In this document: piece after piece, positions 26,306-34,828 of the stretch
How positions within the stretch are numbered: the stretch's first letter is position 1
How the letters are laid out: the number at the start of each line of letters is the position of its first letter
DNA from: Clostridia bacterium
GTDB taxonomy: Bacteria; Bacillota; Clostridia; Christensenellales; CAG-138
Assembly (NCBI GenBank): GCA_016292635.1
Contig: JAEDIC010000004.1
Coordinates: 1 to 64,000, forward strand
Length of the DNA: 64,000 bases
Reading direction: 5' to 3'
Made by a program: the position numbers and the translations under genes
The notes under the pieces: generated by a model
The model's database searches: none
Seen by the model: only the letters and a program-made list of their open reading frames with translations
Told to the model about the DNA's origin: nothing

Positions 26306-27274
26306 ATGAATGTTTCCCGCCATGCCGCACCGCTTGCGTCCTTCCTTGCCTATCGCTATAGGGCCTTCCTTGAATGCCGGGGTCTCAGGGACGAGCAGGA
26401 CGCGGACACCATAGTCCTTATGACGGACGACGACGGCAGCATACTGGCCTGCGGCGCCCGCTCCGGCAGGGTAATAAAACAGCTTGCGGTCAGCCCCGCC
26501 GCAGAGGGCGAAGGCGCCTGCGCCGTCATTTTGTCCGAGCTTATAGAGGACGCATGTCAGGCGGGACATACTCACCTTTTCCTCTGCACAAAACCCGAAA
26601 ACAAATCAATGTTCCAAAGCATGGGCTTTTTCCCCATCGCCCAAACCGCCGACGCCCTTCTCATGGAAAACCGTCGAAATGGCATTGATAGTTTTCTCGC
26701 CTCTCTCCCCCATCCGAATGGAAATGCGGGCGCCGTGGTATGCAACTGCAATCCCTTCACCCTGGGCCACAGGCATCTTATAAAGACCGCCGCAAAGGAA
26801 TGCGACTCCCTTCATGTTTTCGTACTGTCCGAGACCCTTTCCGCCTTTTCCCCGGAGGAGCGGCTTGAGCTTGTGAAGCTCGGCACGGCGGATATCCCCA
26901 ACTGCTTTATACATCAAAGTGAGGATTACCTGGTTTCCCGGGCCACCTTCCCCGCCTATTTTATAAAGAACAGCGGCAGGGTAGATTCCGTACGGGCGGA
27001 TCTGGATATAACTATTTTTGCCGAAAAGATAGCGCCCGCCCTCGGCATATCCGTTCGCTTCGTGGGAGAGGAACCTTTCTGCCCCGTCACCCGGGCCTAC
27101 AATGAGCGCATGAAAGAGCTGCTGCCTGCCCACGGCATAGAGCTTAGGGAAATACCCCGCTATAACGATATAAGCGCCAGCCGCGTCCGGGCGCTGATGA
27201 AGGAAAAGAATTACGAGGCTATAAAACCCCTTGTACCGGAGACCACATATGCAGCAATACTCCGTTACTCTTGA
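26306..27274 (+). CDS. citC: [Citrate (pro-3S)-lyase] ligase
   Basis: Acetylates the prosthetic group of CitD with ATP and acetate, converting citrate lyase to its active form. 322 residues from the ATG at 26306, with GGAGG 7 bases upstream. An N-terminal acetyltransferase-like domain includes QLAVSPAAEGEGACAVILSE (about residues 60-79). The nucleotidyltransferase domain has NCNPFTLGHRHLI (near 148-160) and a late SASRVRALM motif. It is transcribed divergently from citDEF and overlaps citXG by 26 bases. Confidence 0.93.
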   Translation: MNVSRHAAPLASFLAYRYRAFLECRGLRDEQDADTIVLMTDDDGSILACGARSGRVIKQLAVSPAAEGEGACAVILSELIEDACQAGHTHLFLCTKPENKSMFQSMGFFPIAQTADALLMENRRNGIDSFLASLPHPNGNAGAVVCNCNPFTLGHRHLIKTAAKECDSLHVFVLSETLSAFSPEERLELVKLGTADIPNCFIHQSEDYLVSRATFPAYFIKNSGRVDSVRADLDITIFAEKIAPALGISVRFVGEEPFCPVTRAYNERMKELLPAHGIELREIPRYNDISASRVRALMKEKNYEAIKPLVPETTYAAILRYS

Positions 27275-28547
27275 AGATATGCTGTATGCCCGTGAACGCC
27301 GGGCAGGCATACAAAGTTCCATACTACAGGGCGGCTGCCGCTGCCTTGTCTGCCTTACAATGAACATTCCGGGGGAGGTTAAGCGCACTCCCCTTATTCG
27401 TATGCTGTTTGACGAAGGGCTTCGCCGCTTTGACGGGCTGGGCCTCCCTGTAAGCAAGCGGCTGGTGCTGGACTCTGCCACAGGGCCGGAGGCCTTTATG
27501 GCGGTGGACGTATTGCCTGAAGACGTTAAAGCCGCAGCGCAGGATATAGAAGACGCCTTTCCCGCCGCCCGGCTTTTTGATTTTGACGTATTGACCCCCT
27601 CAGGGAAAAAGCTGTCCCGCCCCTTAAGCCGCAAATGTCTCATATGCGGCGCCCCCGCTGCGGAGTGCGCCCGAAGCCGCAATCACGGGCTGGATGCGCT
27701 TAGAGCCGCCACGGAGGGACTGCTTCGTTTATTTGCCGCAGACACCCTTGCGGAGGCCGGTGTGGATTCCCTCATGGAGGAGCTGTATACCACGCCAAAG
27801 CCAGGACTTGTGGACAGGCTGAACAACGGCGCCCACGACGATATGGACATACCCCTCTTTAAAAAAAGCTCCGAGTCCCTTCGCCCGTACTTTGCCCAAG
27901 CGGCAATGCTGGGCATGGAAGGCTGTTCCATGGCGGAACTTCGCCTATCCGGGCTTGCTGCCGAAAGGGATATGTTCGACGCCACAGGCGGCATTAACAC
28001 CCACAAGGGCATGGTATACTCCATGGGATTGCTGCTGGCGGGAATGGGCAAGGCATTGACCTATGGCGGAGACGCAGTATTTCACGCCGCGGCTTTTGCC
28101 CGGGAGGATGCGGAGACTATGCTGAATAAAGCCGCCCGCTCCCCCGTTACCAACGGGAATAAAGCCTATGCTGTTCACGGCGCAAGGGGCGCAATTGGCG
28201 AAGCCGCCGCCGGCTTCCCAAACGGGCGCTTCGCATTGAAACGAATCCATTATTATATGGAGCTTGGCGCGCCAAATCCCTCTGCCCTTGCCCTCTGCGA
28301 TATTATGTGCGTACTGGAAGATACAAACCTTTTACACCGAGGCGGCGCGGAGGGGCTTGCCTTCGCCAAGGATGCCGCACAGCATATATCCGCGCTGCCA
28401 ATAGAGCAGCGGGAAGCGGCCCTCGTTGAGCTTGACACTGAAATGATACGCCGCAATCTTTCCCCCGGCGGCTGCGCGGATATGCTGGCGCTGGGCTTTC
28501 TGCTTCTTAAATGGAAAGCGCTGAGTGAGCCTTTGGATATACTCTGA
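27249..28547 (+). CDS. citXG: Fused holo-citrate-lyase synthase CitX and triphosphoribosyl-dephospho-CoA synthase CitG
   Basis: One 432-residue protein combines both steps of prosthetic-group assembly. The N-terminal CitX part (about 1-145) has a conserved LQGGCRCLVCLTMNIPG region and FDFDVLTPSGKKLSRPLSRK before RKCLIC. It attaches the group to CitD Ser14. The C-terminal CitG part (about 150-425) has TTPKPGLVDRLNNGAHDDM and TGGINTHKG, typical of the enzyme making the triphosphoribosyl-dephospho-CoA precursor. The ATG at 27249 has CGGAGA upstream. Such fusions are known from other citrate lyase loci. A terminator hairpin follows. Confidence 0.92.
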   Translation: MQQYSVTLEDMLYARERRAGIQSSILQGGCRCLVCLTMNIPGEVKRTPLIRMLFDEGLRRFDGLGLPVSKRLVLDSATGPEAFMAVDVLPEDVKAAAQDIEDAFPAARLFDFDVLTPSGKKLSRPLSRKCLICGAPAAECARSRNHGLDALRAATEGLLRLFAADTLAEAGVDSLMEELYTTPKPGLVDRLNNGAHDDMDIPLFKKSSESLRPYFAQAAMLGMEGCSMAELRLSGLAAERDMFDATGGINTHKGMVYSMGLLLAGMGKALTYGGDAVFHAAAFAREDAETMLNKAARSPVTNGNKAYAVHGARGAIGEAAAGFPNGRFALKRIHYYMELGAPNPSALALCDIMCVLEDTNLLHRGGAEGLAFAKDAAQHISALPIEQREAALVELDTEMIRRNLSPGGCADMLALGFLLLKWKALSEPLDIL

Positions 28548-28657
28548 CAGGGATACGGCGGTTAATTCTTTCATTGATGAATTGAAGCGCCGCATTAATT
28601 ACTGCGATCACAAACGTATTTCTCTTAAGCATAAAGCATAAAGTCTTAAGCATAAAG

Positions 28658-28690
28658 AAATGAGCCCGGTACGATACCGAGCTCATTTTC
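28658..28690. terminator. Bidirectional terminator between citXG and the OCD-family gene
   Basis: AAATGAGC with CCGGTA pairs with TACCGA and GCTCATTT around a 3-base loop; A- and T-rich flanks lie on both sides. It sits between convergent genes. Just before it, small direct repeats of TTAAGCATAAAG occur at 28,625-28,657. Confidence 0.75.
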
Positions 28691-28737
28691 CAACAATTTA
28701 ATTATTAATTTTGATGATTTGCGTGTCCTTTATTTGG

Positions 28738-29739
28738 TTACATATCTATTACGCAGCCAACGTTCCCGGCTTCCGCAAGCTCGTATATGCGCTTTGCGGT
28801 GACAATATCAAGCACTGCGCTGCCGGTGGACTCAAAGAAGGTTATCTCGGAATCATTTTCCCTCAGGGGTATCTCGCCCTTAATAGCCTGGCCCAGCTCG
28901 CCCAGCATATTCTTCTCGGAAAACACGCCCTTGTTCATGGGCTGAATAAGGTCGCCGGATTCCTCTATTGCGCCTTCAAGGGTGTCTGCATATACCTTGT
29001 CCGCATGGGTAACGGTGTATTCATCTATCTCCGCCATATCCGGAGTATAGGAGCCCACAGCGTTTATGTGTGCGCCCGGCTTTACAAGGCGGCCGTCAAA
29101 TACTGCGGTTTTGGAAGTGGTGGCGGTTGTGATTATATCAGCGTCCTCAACGGCCTCGGCGGAGCTTGCGGTGGCGATTACCTTTATACCGAACTTTTCG
29201 CCAAACTTGGCCTGCATATCCTTTGCAAAGGCAGCGGCCTTATCCCCATTGCGGCTGTATACCTTTACCAACTCAATACCGGGGCGCACGGTAAGCACAG
29301 CCTCAAGCTGACCCTCTGCCTGCCCTCCCGTACCTATGAGGGCAAATACTTTGCTGTTTTCCCGGGAGAACAGCTTGGTTGCCGCGCCTGCCACGGCGCC
29401 GGTGCGTATGCGGGTAAGGAGGGTGCCGTCAAGCAGGGCGCATACCTGACCGGTGGCGCTGTCCAGCAGTACCATTGTGGCAGGCACGTTGGGCAGACCC
29501 TTTGCGCTGTTCCCTGGATAGACGGATACTATCTTTACGCCCAACGCATCTGCGGGGGCGGCGTAGCCATACATATAAAGGCTGTTGCCGTTATGCTCGT
29601 CTATTCTGAGATTGGCCCTGAGGGGGATATTGGTCTTGCCCTCGGAGTACATGACCAATGCGTCACCGGCAGCCTTTATTGCGTCCTCCATGGAGAACAC
29701 AGCCTTCATATCCCGCTGATTTAAAACTCGTATTTTCAT
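28738..29739 (-). CDS. Ornithine cyclodeaminase/mu-crystallin family protein
   Basis: 333-residue NAD(P)-binding protein. The family includes ornithine cyclodeaminase, alanine dehydrogenase of the archaeal type and pyrroline-2-carboxylate reductases, so the exact reaction is open. Features: LDGTLLTRIRTGAVAGAATK (about residues 103-122) for substrate/cofactor contacts, the dinucleotide motif FALIGTGGQAEGQLEAV (about 132-148), and ATTSKTAVFDGRLVKPGAHI near 208. AAGGAG lies 8 bases before the ATG. Transcribed alone. Neighbouring citrate and glutamate genes hint at amino-acid metabolism but do not prove it. Confidence 0.87.
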   Translation of the reverse strand: MKIRVLNQRDMKAVFSMEDAIKAAGDALVMYSEGKTNIPLRANLRIDEHNGNSLYMYGYAAPADALGVKIVSVYPGNSAKGLPNVPATMVLLDSATGQVCALLDGTLLTRIRTGAVAGAATKLFSRENSKVFALIGTGGQAEGQLEAVLTVRPGIELVKVYSRNGDKAAAFAKDMQAKFGEKFGIKVIATASSAEAVEDADIITTATTSKTAVFDGRLVKPGAHINAVGSYTPDMAEIDEYTVTHADKVYADTLEGAIEESGDLIQPMNKGVFSEKNMLGELGQAIKGEIPLRENDSEITFFESTGSAVLDIVTAKRIYELAEAGNVGCVIDM

Positions 29740-29821
29740 AAGGAACTCCTTCCGTATATGTCACTGTTGTTATTTTATAACCAATGTATGCCTTTATCAA
29801 GGTACATCGTTGAATATTTCG

Positions 29822-30264
29822 TCAATCCCTTATTATACGCCGTATCGCATTCCGCTTTCCTCTTATAAAGCACATCCCGCCTGTAACAAAAGTCATAAAG
29901 CCGGAAATACCTCTCCATACCAGAAGCCCGTCATGCCCCGGTCGCACACAAGGACAGGAAACACGGCAAAGCCCATGCCCGTCACTATCCCGTCCAATAC
30001 CGCAACAAAGATATTCAGCTTAAAACTGCCGCTGCCGTTTATCAGGGATAGCATAGGCGCGCGGCATGGCGCAGAGGTATGTTAGTATCGCCGCTGGCAG
30101 ATACATATTTGCCATTTCAAGCTCCGCCGCTTCACACGCTGGTACTTTTGCGCCCCTATGTTCCGGGCTATCATTGAGCCGCCGTGTAAAGCGTCCGGGC
30201 GATTATGTTTGTTGCGGCAGCCGCCTTACTGCCTATGCCGGTAAGAAATGAGCCTTTGAGCAGA
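29822..30264 (-). pseudogene. Decayed 3' remnant of a MATE-family efflux gene
   Basis: The 530-base gap between the OCD-family and DHHW genes holds pieces of a MATE transporter in several minus-strand reading frames. In order they are ATNIIARTL; GSMIARNIGAQKYQRVK; MYLPAAILTYLCAM; then LINGSGSFKLNIFVAVLDG with IVTGMGFAVFP; and finally GFMTFVTGGMCFIRGK ending in a stop at 29822. The frame changes at least three times and an internal segment seems missing. Only the C-terminal third of a ~450-residue protein is represented. The NGSGSFK and LDGIV motifs match the MATE C-terminal half. Clearly nonfunctional. Confidence 0.75.
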
Positions 30265-30269
30265 ATACT

Positions 30270-31364
30270 TTATTTCAGCGTAACGCTGTTGTTCAATACC
30301 AGCGTACTGTATAAAAACAGCGCGTCCTGTCCGTGAAAATCCACAAACCTGCCCAGCACATCCGATGATATGTAGCGTATATCCGCCACCGTAACCGTGG
30401 AATATCCCTCAAGCATCAGCGGAATTACGCTGCCGCCGAAGGAATCCCGAAATACTATAAGCTCCTTGCCTGTGTTGCAGTTTGGGTTTTCAATGGTCAG
30501 CAGCGACTTTGATCCGGAGAGGAATATCTCGTACGAGTCATGTCCCGCCGCCTTTTCCATATCGTATACGCCCATGTATTTGCCGGTTTCATGGTCATAT
30601 ACCCTGCAGTCCGCAAGAGTATCGCTCATAAGGTAATACATTGTCTCCGCCGGCAGAGGCAGCGCCGCCTGTCCGCAGTAAACTCCATAAAAGGGCTTAT
30701 CCACAACGGCTTGAGTGTATTCCCCCGAAATATCCGCCCCCATGGCCTCGCCTATGCATGACGCCACGTCAAGTATCTTTTCCTGCCGCCAGTGGGTATC
30801 CGTGCGGTAGTAATCCTCAAGCTCCAGAAGGTGATCTATGGGGATATACTCCATAAACGGGGTGTTCTCCCGCATTATGTCTGTAAGCCTGTCGTAATCA
30901 AGGGCAGGATAGCCGTTCTGCTTCGCCATAAAAGCATTCTTGTCGGGTATTATTGAAAAGTATACCGAGCTTTCCGCAAGGTATTTATCGTATACCTTTT
31001 TGAATACCGCCGCCGCCCGATCGAGGGAGTCCTCATTCAGCGGGTATTCTATTTTGGATGCGAAGCCATCCTCAATGTATACGCCGTTGTTGTCTCCCTG
31101 CCGCAGCAGGTAATATGCAGCGTAAGCTTTTATGCTTCTGAATCCCTCCCTGAGGGGGAACTGATCTGCGGTGTACTCCTCAAAGTCTGAAGTGAACTTG
31201 CCCGAAAGCAGCGTATCAATGCTAATCTCCGGCATCTGAGCCAAGGGTCTGCGCTCTGCCTCGGAAGTATCATCCGCAGGCTTAAGCACGCACCAAAGGG
31301 CCAATCCGAATATCATACCGCCGATGAGCAGCAGAGTGATTATGTTCTTTGTTCTCTCTTTCAT
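30270..31364 (-). CDS. DHHW/AlgX-like cell-surface acylation protein
   Basis: 364-residue extracytoplasmic protein anchored by one N-terminal membrane segment (about residues 8-26). It carries the DHHW-type motif as YRTDTHWRQEK near residue 190 and a late FRDSFGGS near 317. Together these resemble SGNH/AlgJ-AlgX-type O-acetyltransferase partners. It starts 12 bases after the MBOAT gene, the usual pairing: the MBOAT protein moves an acyl group across the membrane and the DHHW protein transfers it to a surface polymer. The acceptor polymer is unknown. Confidence 0.82.
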   Translation of the reverse strand: MKERTKNIITLLLIGGMIFGLALWCVLKPADDTSEAERRPLAQMPEISIDTLLSGKFTSDFEEYTADQFPLREGFRSIKAYAAYYLLRQGDNNGVYIEDGFASKIEYPLNEDSLDRAAAVFKKVYDKYLAESSVYFSIIPDKNAFMAKQNGYPALDYDRLTDIMRENTPFMEYIPIDHLLELEDYYRTDTHWRQEKILDVASCIGEAMGADISGEYTQAVVDKPFYGVYCGQAALPLPAETMYYLMSDTLADCRVYDHETGKYMGVYDMEKAAGHDSYEIFLSGSKSLLTIENPNCNTGKELIVFRDSFGGSVIPLMLEGYSTVTVADIRYISSDVLGRFVDFHGQDALFLYSTLVLNNSVTLK

Positions 31365-31376
31365 ATCCCCCGCCCC

Positions 31377-32774
31377 CTAAAACCTAAAGTAAAGGAACGG
31401 ATTGAAAGAACCGTCCACAAGGTACGCTGTGCATACCATGAGCAGCAAAGCAAGAAATACCGGCTCTGCCACGGACAGCACCTTCTTACCTGTCTCTTTT
31501 TGCCCTATGGCCTTTACGGCCTTTGCGGCAAGTGGAGTGCAGCCTATTGCGGCTATTATGAGTATCAGTCCGTAGCTTCTCAGGTAATACAGCGCCTCCG
31601 GAGATACCGCAGGGTAGTTTCCTCCGCCGAACAATGCGGCAACGGTGGCGGCGGCGTCGGATATATTCACCGCATCAAAAAGTACAAAGCTCAGCATGAC
31701 CGTAAGCATCACATATATGTGCTTTACAGGGCCCGCCTTTTCCAGGGGTTTCAGCAGCCATTGCTTTTCTATCACCAGCAGCAACGCAAACATCAGCCCC
31801 CACATGGCGAAATTCCATGCCGCTCCATGCCAGAGACCGGTGGACATCCATACTATGAAGATGTTGAGATACCATCTCCATTTGGTCACTCTGTTTCCCC
31901 CAAGGGGAATGTACAGATAATCCCTGAACCACGAGCCCAGAGAAATATGCCATCTCCGCCAGAATTCCGTAATGCTGCCGGAGATATAAGGATAGTTGAA
32001 ATTCTCCATAAAGCGGAAGCCCAGCACACGGCCAAGACCTATGGCCATATCGCTGTAACCGGAAAAGTCAAAATAAATATGCATTGTATATGCTGCGGCA
32101 TACAGCCAGAAAAACAGCACCGACTTTTCATCCGATGCCTTGAACAGGCCGCAAAGCTCCCCCAAAGTATTTGCTATAAGCACCTTTTTGCCAAGACCCA
32201 GCACAAATCGCCTTGCGCCCTCCGCGGCGGCGGATATTGTATGGGATCTGTTCACAAGGCTGTCGGCAATGTCAGAATATCGCACTATCGGGCCCGCGAT
32301 AAGCTGGGGGAACATGGCGATATACGCCGCAAGATCCACAAGGTTCCTCTGGGCGGCCATCCCCCTGTATACGTCCACGGTATAGCTGATTATTTGGAAG
32401 GTATAAAAGCTTATGCCTATGGGCAGGGCAATATTGAGCAGGGGCAAAGATAATCCCGTTACGGCGTTAAAGTTGGCTATGAAGAAATCAGCATACTTGC
32501 AATAGCACAGCAGCCCCAAACTCAAAACAACAGAGGCGGTCAGATATAGCCTTGACCGCCCTGTGTTACGGTGTTTTTCTATCAGCAGGCCGAAAAAATA
32601 TCCCTGCAGTATGGCAAGCACCATGAATATCAGGTACTTTGGTTCCCCCCAGCCGTAAAATATCAAGCTCGCCAGAAGCAGTACGGCGTTTTTTAGGCTT
32701 TTTGGCGCTATAAAATAGGTCAACAGCATCCATGGGAGAAAATAGTATAAAAAAGGTATGCCGGAAAAAACCAT
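31377..32774 (-). CDS. MBOAT family O-acyltransferase (AlgI/DltB-like)
   Basis: 465-residue polytopic membrane protein. MBOAT features include TEFWRRWHISLGSWFRDYLYIPLGG (about residues 266-290, first histidine) and STGLWHGAAWNFAMWG (about 310-325) with the essential histidine. The IALPIGISFYTFQIISYTVDVYRG region is typical of AlgI-like proteins. AGGAG lies 7 bases before the ATG. It lies in a three-gene run: lipoprotein, MBOAT, DHHW. No dltA, dltC or alginate genes are nearby, so it is not DltB by context. Confidence 0.92.
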   Translation of the reverse strand: MVFSGIPFLYYFLPWMLLTYFIAPKSLKNAVLLLASLIFYGWGEPKYLIFMVLAILQGYFFGLLIEKHRNTGRSRLYLTASVVLSLGLLCYCKYADFFIANFNAVTGLSLPLLNIALPIGISFYTFQIISYTVDVYRGMAAQRNLVDLAAYIAMFPQLIAGPIVRYSDIADSLVNRSHTISAAAEGARRFVLGLGKKVLIANTLGELCGLFKASDEKSVLFFWLYAAAYTMHIYFDFSGYSDMAIGLGRVLGFRFMENFNYPYISGSITEFWRRWHISLGSWFRDYLYIPLGGNRVTKWRWYLNIFIVWMSTGLWHGAAWNFAMWGLMFALLLVIEKQWLLKPLEKAGPVKHIYVMLTVMLSFVLFDAVNISDAAATVAALFGGGNYPAVSPEALYYLRSYGLILIIAAIGCTPLAAKAVKAIGQKETGKKVLSVAEPVFLALLLMVCTAYLVDGSFNPFLYFRF

Positions 32775-32796
32775 TGGCTTCTCCTTTGGTATAGTT

Positions 32797-33381
32797 TTAT
32801 TCGATGGGCTCCCTGTAAGCTACATTCATGGTTTCATAGGCTTCAACCGCATGAGCCTCGAATACATCCAGCAGCTCCTTTTTGCCGAAAGCGGAAATAA
32901 CATAGTCGCCCACGGTCATGATCAGCAGCTCCTCGGGGAAGCCGCATATCCAATGACGGTTGGATATATTGCTGATTATATCCTCTGTGATGGCGGATAC
33001 CTCCTCAGGTGATACGGCATGATAGGCGGCTGAGGTGAAGGTGTTGGCGTTCATCATGTGTATGAGGGAAGCGGCGTCGTCAATCTTTTCTGCGGCGGAG
33101 GCGGGCAGGGCCAGCATCACATCCAGCATTTCCGCATCCTCAACGCCGAACTTGCCGGGGCCATCCATGGTCATGTTTTCCTCGTTGGCATCGCCGCCGG
33201 CGGAGGCGAACTTTTCATCCTCCGCATAGCCGGCCCAGATGTTGTTCAGCAGCTCAAGGGCGCTTGCTATCTCTACGTTTTCTATGGTTTCTGCGGTTTC
33301 GCCTTCTTCGGCGGGCTTGGCGCAGGCGGTAATGGACAGCAGCATGGCCGCTATAAGCACAAATGCTATAATCTTTTTCAT
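32797..33381 (-). CDS. Uncharacterised lipoprotein of the MBOAT/DHHW group
   Basis: 194 residues from the ATG at 33381, chosen for GGAGGAAGA upstream. The N-terminus MKKIIAFVLIAAMLLSITAC is a lipoprotein signal with the lipid-modified cysteine at residue 20. The mature part has an acidic linker, then LLNNIWAGY, GGDANEENMTMDGPGKFG, and IDDAASLIHMMNANTFTSAA. I recall similar lipoproteins annotated as bacteriocin transport accessory proteins, but nothing here shows that role. It lies 22 bases before the MBOAT gene and probably belongs to the same surface-modification system. Confidence 0.75.
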   Translation of the reverse strand: MKKIIAFVLIAAMLLSITACAKPAEEGETAETIENVEIASALELLNNIWAGYAEDEKFASAGGDANEENMTMDGPGKFGVEDAEMLDVMLALPASAAEKIDDAASLIHMMNANTFTSAAYHAVSPEEVSAITEDIISNISNRHWICGFPEELLIMTVGDYVISAFGKKELLDVFEAHAVEAYETMNVAYREPIE

Positions 33382-33530
33382 TATCTTTCTTCCTCCAGAA
33401 TATGTTTTCCTGTTTGGTATTCCTGACAGGATAGGGTCAATTATTTCCCCTTCCCGCCGATATATAAACGCGCCGGTGCGGGCGTGGGTTGCAGGCTCTG
33501 CGCAACTTCTTTTTAAGTTCACATTTTTCA

Positions 33531-33560
33531 ATAAAAAAAGCGGCCGAACATAGCCGCTTT
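33531..33560 (-). terminator. Rho-independent terminator of rpsO
   Basis: AAAGCGGC, an 8-base loop and GCCGCTTT are followed by TTTTATTG on the minus strand. Confidence 0.8.
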
Positions 33561-33576
33561 CTTTTGATAGGTATAG

Positions 33577-33831
33577 TTACTTCCTCAGGCCGAGGGCTGC
33601 GCAGATGGCGCGATAGCGCTCGATGTCGGTCTTCTTGAGGTAGTTCTGCAGGCCGCGACGACGACCAACCATCTTGAGCAGGCCGCGACGGGAGTGATGG
33701 TCATTCTTATTGACCTTCAGATGCTCGTTCAGGTGGTTGATGCGCTCGGTAAGCAGAGCGATCTGAACCTCGGGGGAACCGGTGTCGCCTTCGTGAATGG
33801 CAAACTTTTCGATGATTTCAGCCTTAGTCAT
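33577..33831 (-). CDS. rpsO: 30S ribosomal protein S15
   Basis: Binds the central domain of 16S rRNA early in 30S assembly. 84 residues from the ATG at 33831, with GGAGG 8 bases upstream; a 5-codon longer version from 33846 would start inside that ribosome-binding site. The signature HEGDTGSPEVQIALLTERI and DHHSRRGLLKMVGRRRGL are present, ending in LGLRK. The N-terminus is a few residues shorter than the usual 88-89. Transcribed alone from a promoter inside the end of ribF, with a structured leader and a terminator. Confidence 0.97.
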   Translation of the reverse strand: MTKAEIIEKFAIHEGDTGSPEVQIALLTERINHLNEHLKVNKNDHHSRRGLLKMVGRRRGLQNYLKKTDIERYRAICAALGLRK

Positions 33832-33918
33832 TTTGATATCCTCCATAAATTTTTAAAATCGCCAGCAACCGAGTTTAGCGTCGGAGATGCGCTTAAACAC
33901 AGCCGCCGGTTCTAAAGC
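33832..33918 (-). promoter_or_regulatory. rpsO 5' leader, possible S15 autoregulatory RNA
   Basis: The ~87-base leader can form a hairpin from AACCGGCGGC and related GC-rich segments, including GCATCTCCGACGC and CTCGGTTGCTGGCG. S15 autoregulates through diverse leader structures in several bacterial phyla. The identity of this one is only suspected. Confidence 0.35.
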
Positions 33919-33922
33919 CATG

Positions 33923-34828
33923 TTATTGTACCACAGGAAGTTCCCATTGTAAACCCTTATTTTTCAGTATTTCCGCGGTTTTTTGGGCATCTCTGCCAAT
34001 TTGGGCGGAAAGCTCATCCACCGAGGGAAACTCTATCTCCCCCCTGAGGTATTCAATGAATTCTACAGTAATGGTTTCGCCATATATCCCCTCGCTGAAG
34101 TCCAGAATATGTGGCTCTATGGTCACCTTATCGCCGTTTACGGTTGGATTGCAGCCCACATTTGTAACGGCGCCGTATCTCTTCCCCCGAATACCCGCCA
34201 CGCAGACGTATACTCCGCTCTTTGGCAGCACAAGTCCTCTGTTTATTCCCATATTCGCAGTAGGGAATCCTATCCTTCTGCCTATGCCCTTGTTGGCTAT
34301 CACAGGGCCTGTAAGGGAGTATTCCCGGCCCAGCATATCCCTTGCGGCAGCCATATCCCCCGCCTCAACGGCAGCCCGAATACGGGTACTGGATACCGGC
34401 TCGCCCTGATACATACAGGGCGGTATTTCCCGCACCTCAAAACCGTACTTTTCTCCGTATTCACGAAGTTTTGTCATGTTGCCGCTGCCCTTGCTGCCAA
34501 AGGTATAGTTGAACCCGGCAACGGCCACCGCCACGCCGAATTCCTCCGCCATGCGGCGGGCGAATTCCTCTGGAAGGGTGGCAGCCAGCGCAAGGTCAAA
34601 CCTCTCGGCTATCACCTCGCCATACCGCCCCAATTTTGAGATCCTCTCCTCATCCGTAATAAGCCTGGGCGGGGCTATTCCAAAAGCCTCCAGCGGATGA
34701 TTGGAAAAGGTATACACCGCCTTTTCCAGGCCAAGCTCCTCCGCTGCCCGCTCCATGCCTTCCATTATGCGCAGGTGGCCCCTGTGCAGGCCGTCGAATG
34801 TACCCAGGGCTATCGCTCGTTTACTCAT
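33923..34828 (-). CDS. ribF: Bifunctional riboflavin kinase/FAD synthetase
   Basis: Makes FMN from riboflavin and FAD from FMN. 301 residues. The N-terminal adenylyltransferase domain has GTFDGLHRGHLRIM (residues 8-21) and SSTRIRAAVEAGD near 166. The C-terminal kinase has GIGRRIGFPTANMGI (about 197-211) and NVGCNPTVNG near 243. It overlaps truB by 8 bases, the normal Firmicute order. It is last in the rimP-nusA-infB operon. Confidence 0.96.
   Translation of the reverse strand: MSKRAIALGTFDGLHRGHLRIMEGMERAAEELGLEKAVYTFSNHPLEAFGIAPPRLITDEERISKLGRYGEVIAERFDLALAATLPEEFARRMAEEFGVAVAVAGFNYTFGSKGSGNMTKLREYGEKYGFEVREIPPCMYQGEPVSSTRIRAAVEAGDMAAARDMLGREYSLTGPVIANKGIGRRIGFPTANMGINRGLVLPKSGVYVCVAGIRGKRYGAVTNVGCNPTVNGDKVTIEPHILDFSEGIYGETITVEFIEYLRGEIEFPSVDELSAQIGRDAQKTAEILKNKGLQWELPVVQ
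33925..33953 (-). promoter_or_regulatory. Promoter of rpsO inside the 3' end of ribF
   Basis: TTTACA (33948-33953), 17-base spacer and TACAAT (33925-33930) on the minus strand. The -10 box overlaps the ribF stop codon. Confidence 0.6.

Noticed and set aside
26015..26575. 186-codon minus-strand frame across the acn-citC intergenic region
   Set aside because: It overlaps citC in antisense and covers the divergent promoters; no ribosome-binding site.
28625..28657. Short direct repeats TTAAGCATAAAG as a CRISPR-like or iteron array
   Set aside because: Only two full copies and one partial copy without regular spacers; too small to be an array or origin.
29810..30085. 91-codon plus-strand frame in the gap after the OCD-family gene
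   Set aside because: It is antisense to the MATE remnant and has no similarity of its own.
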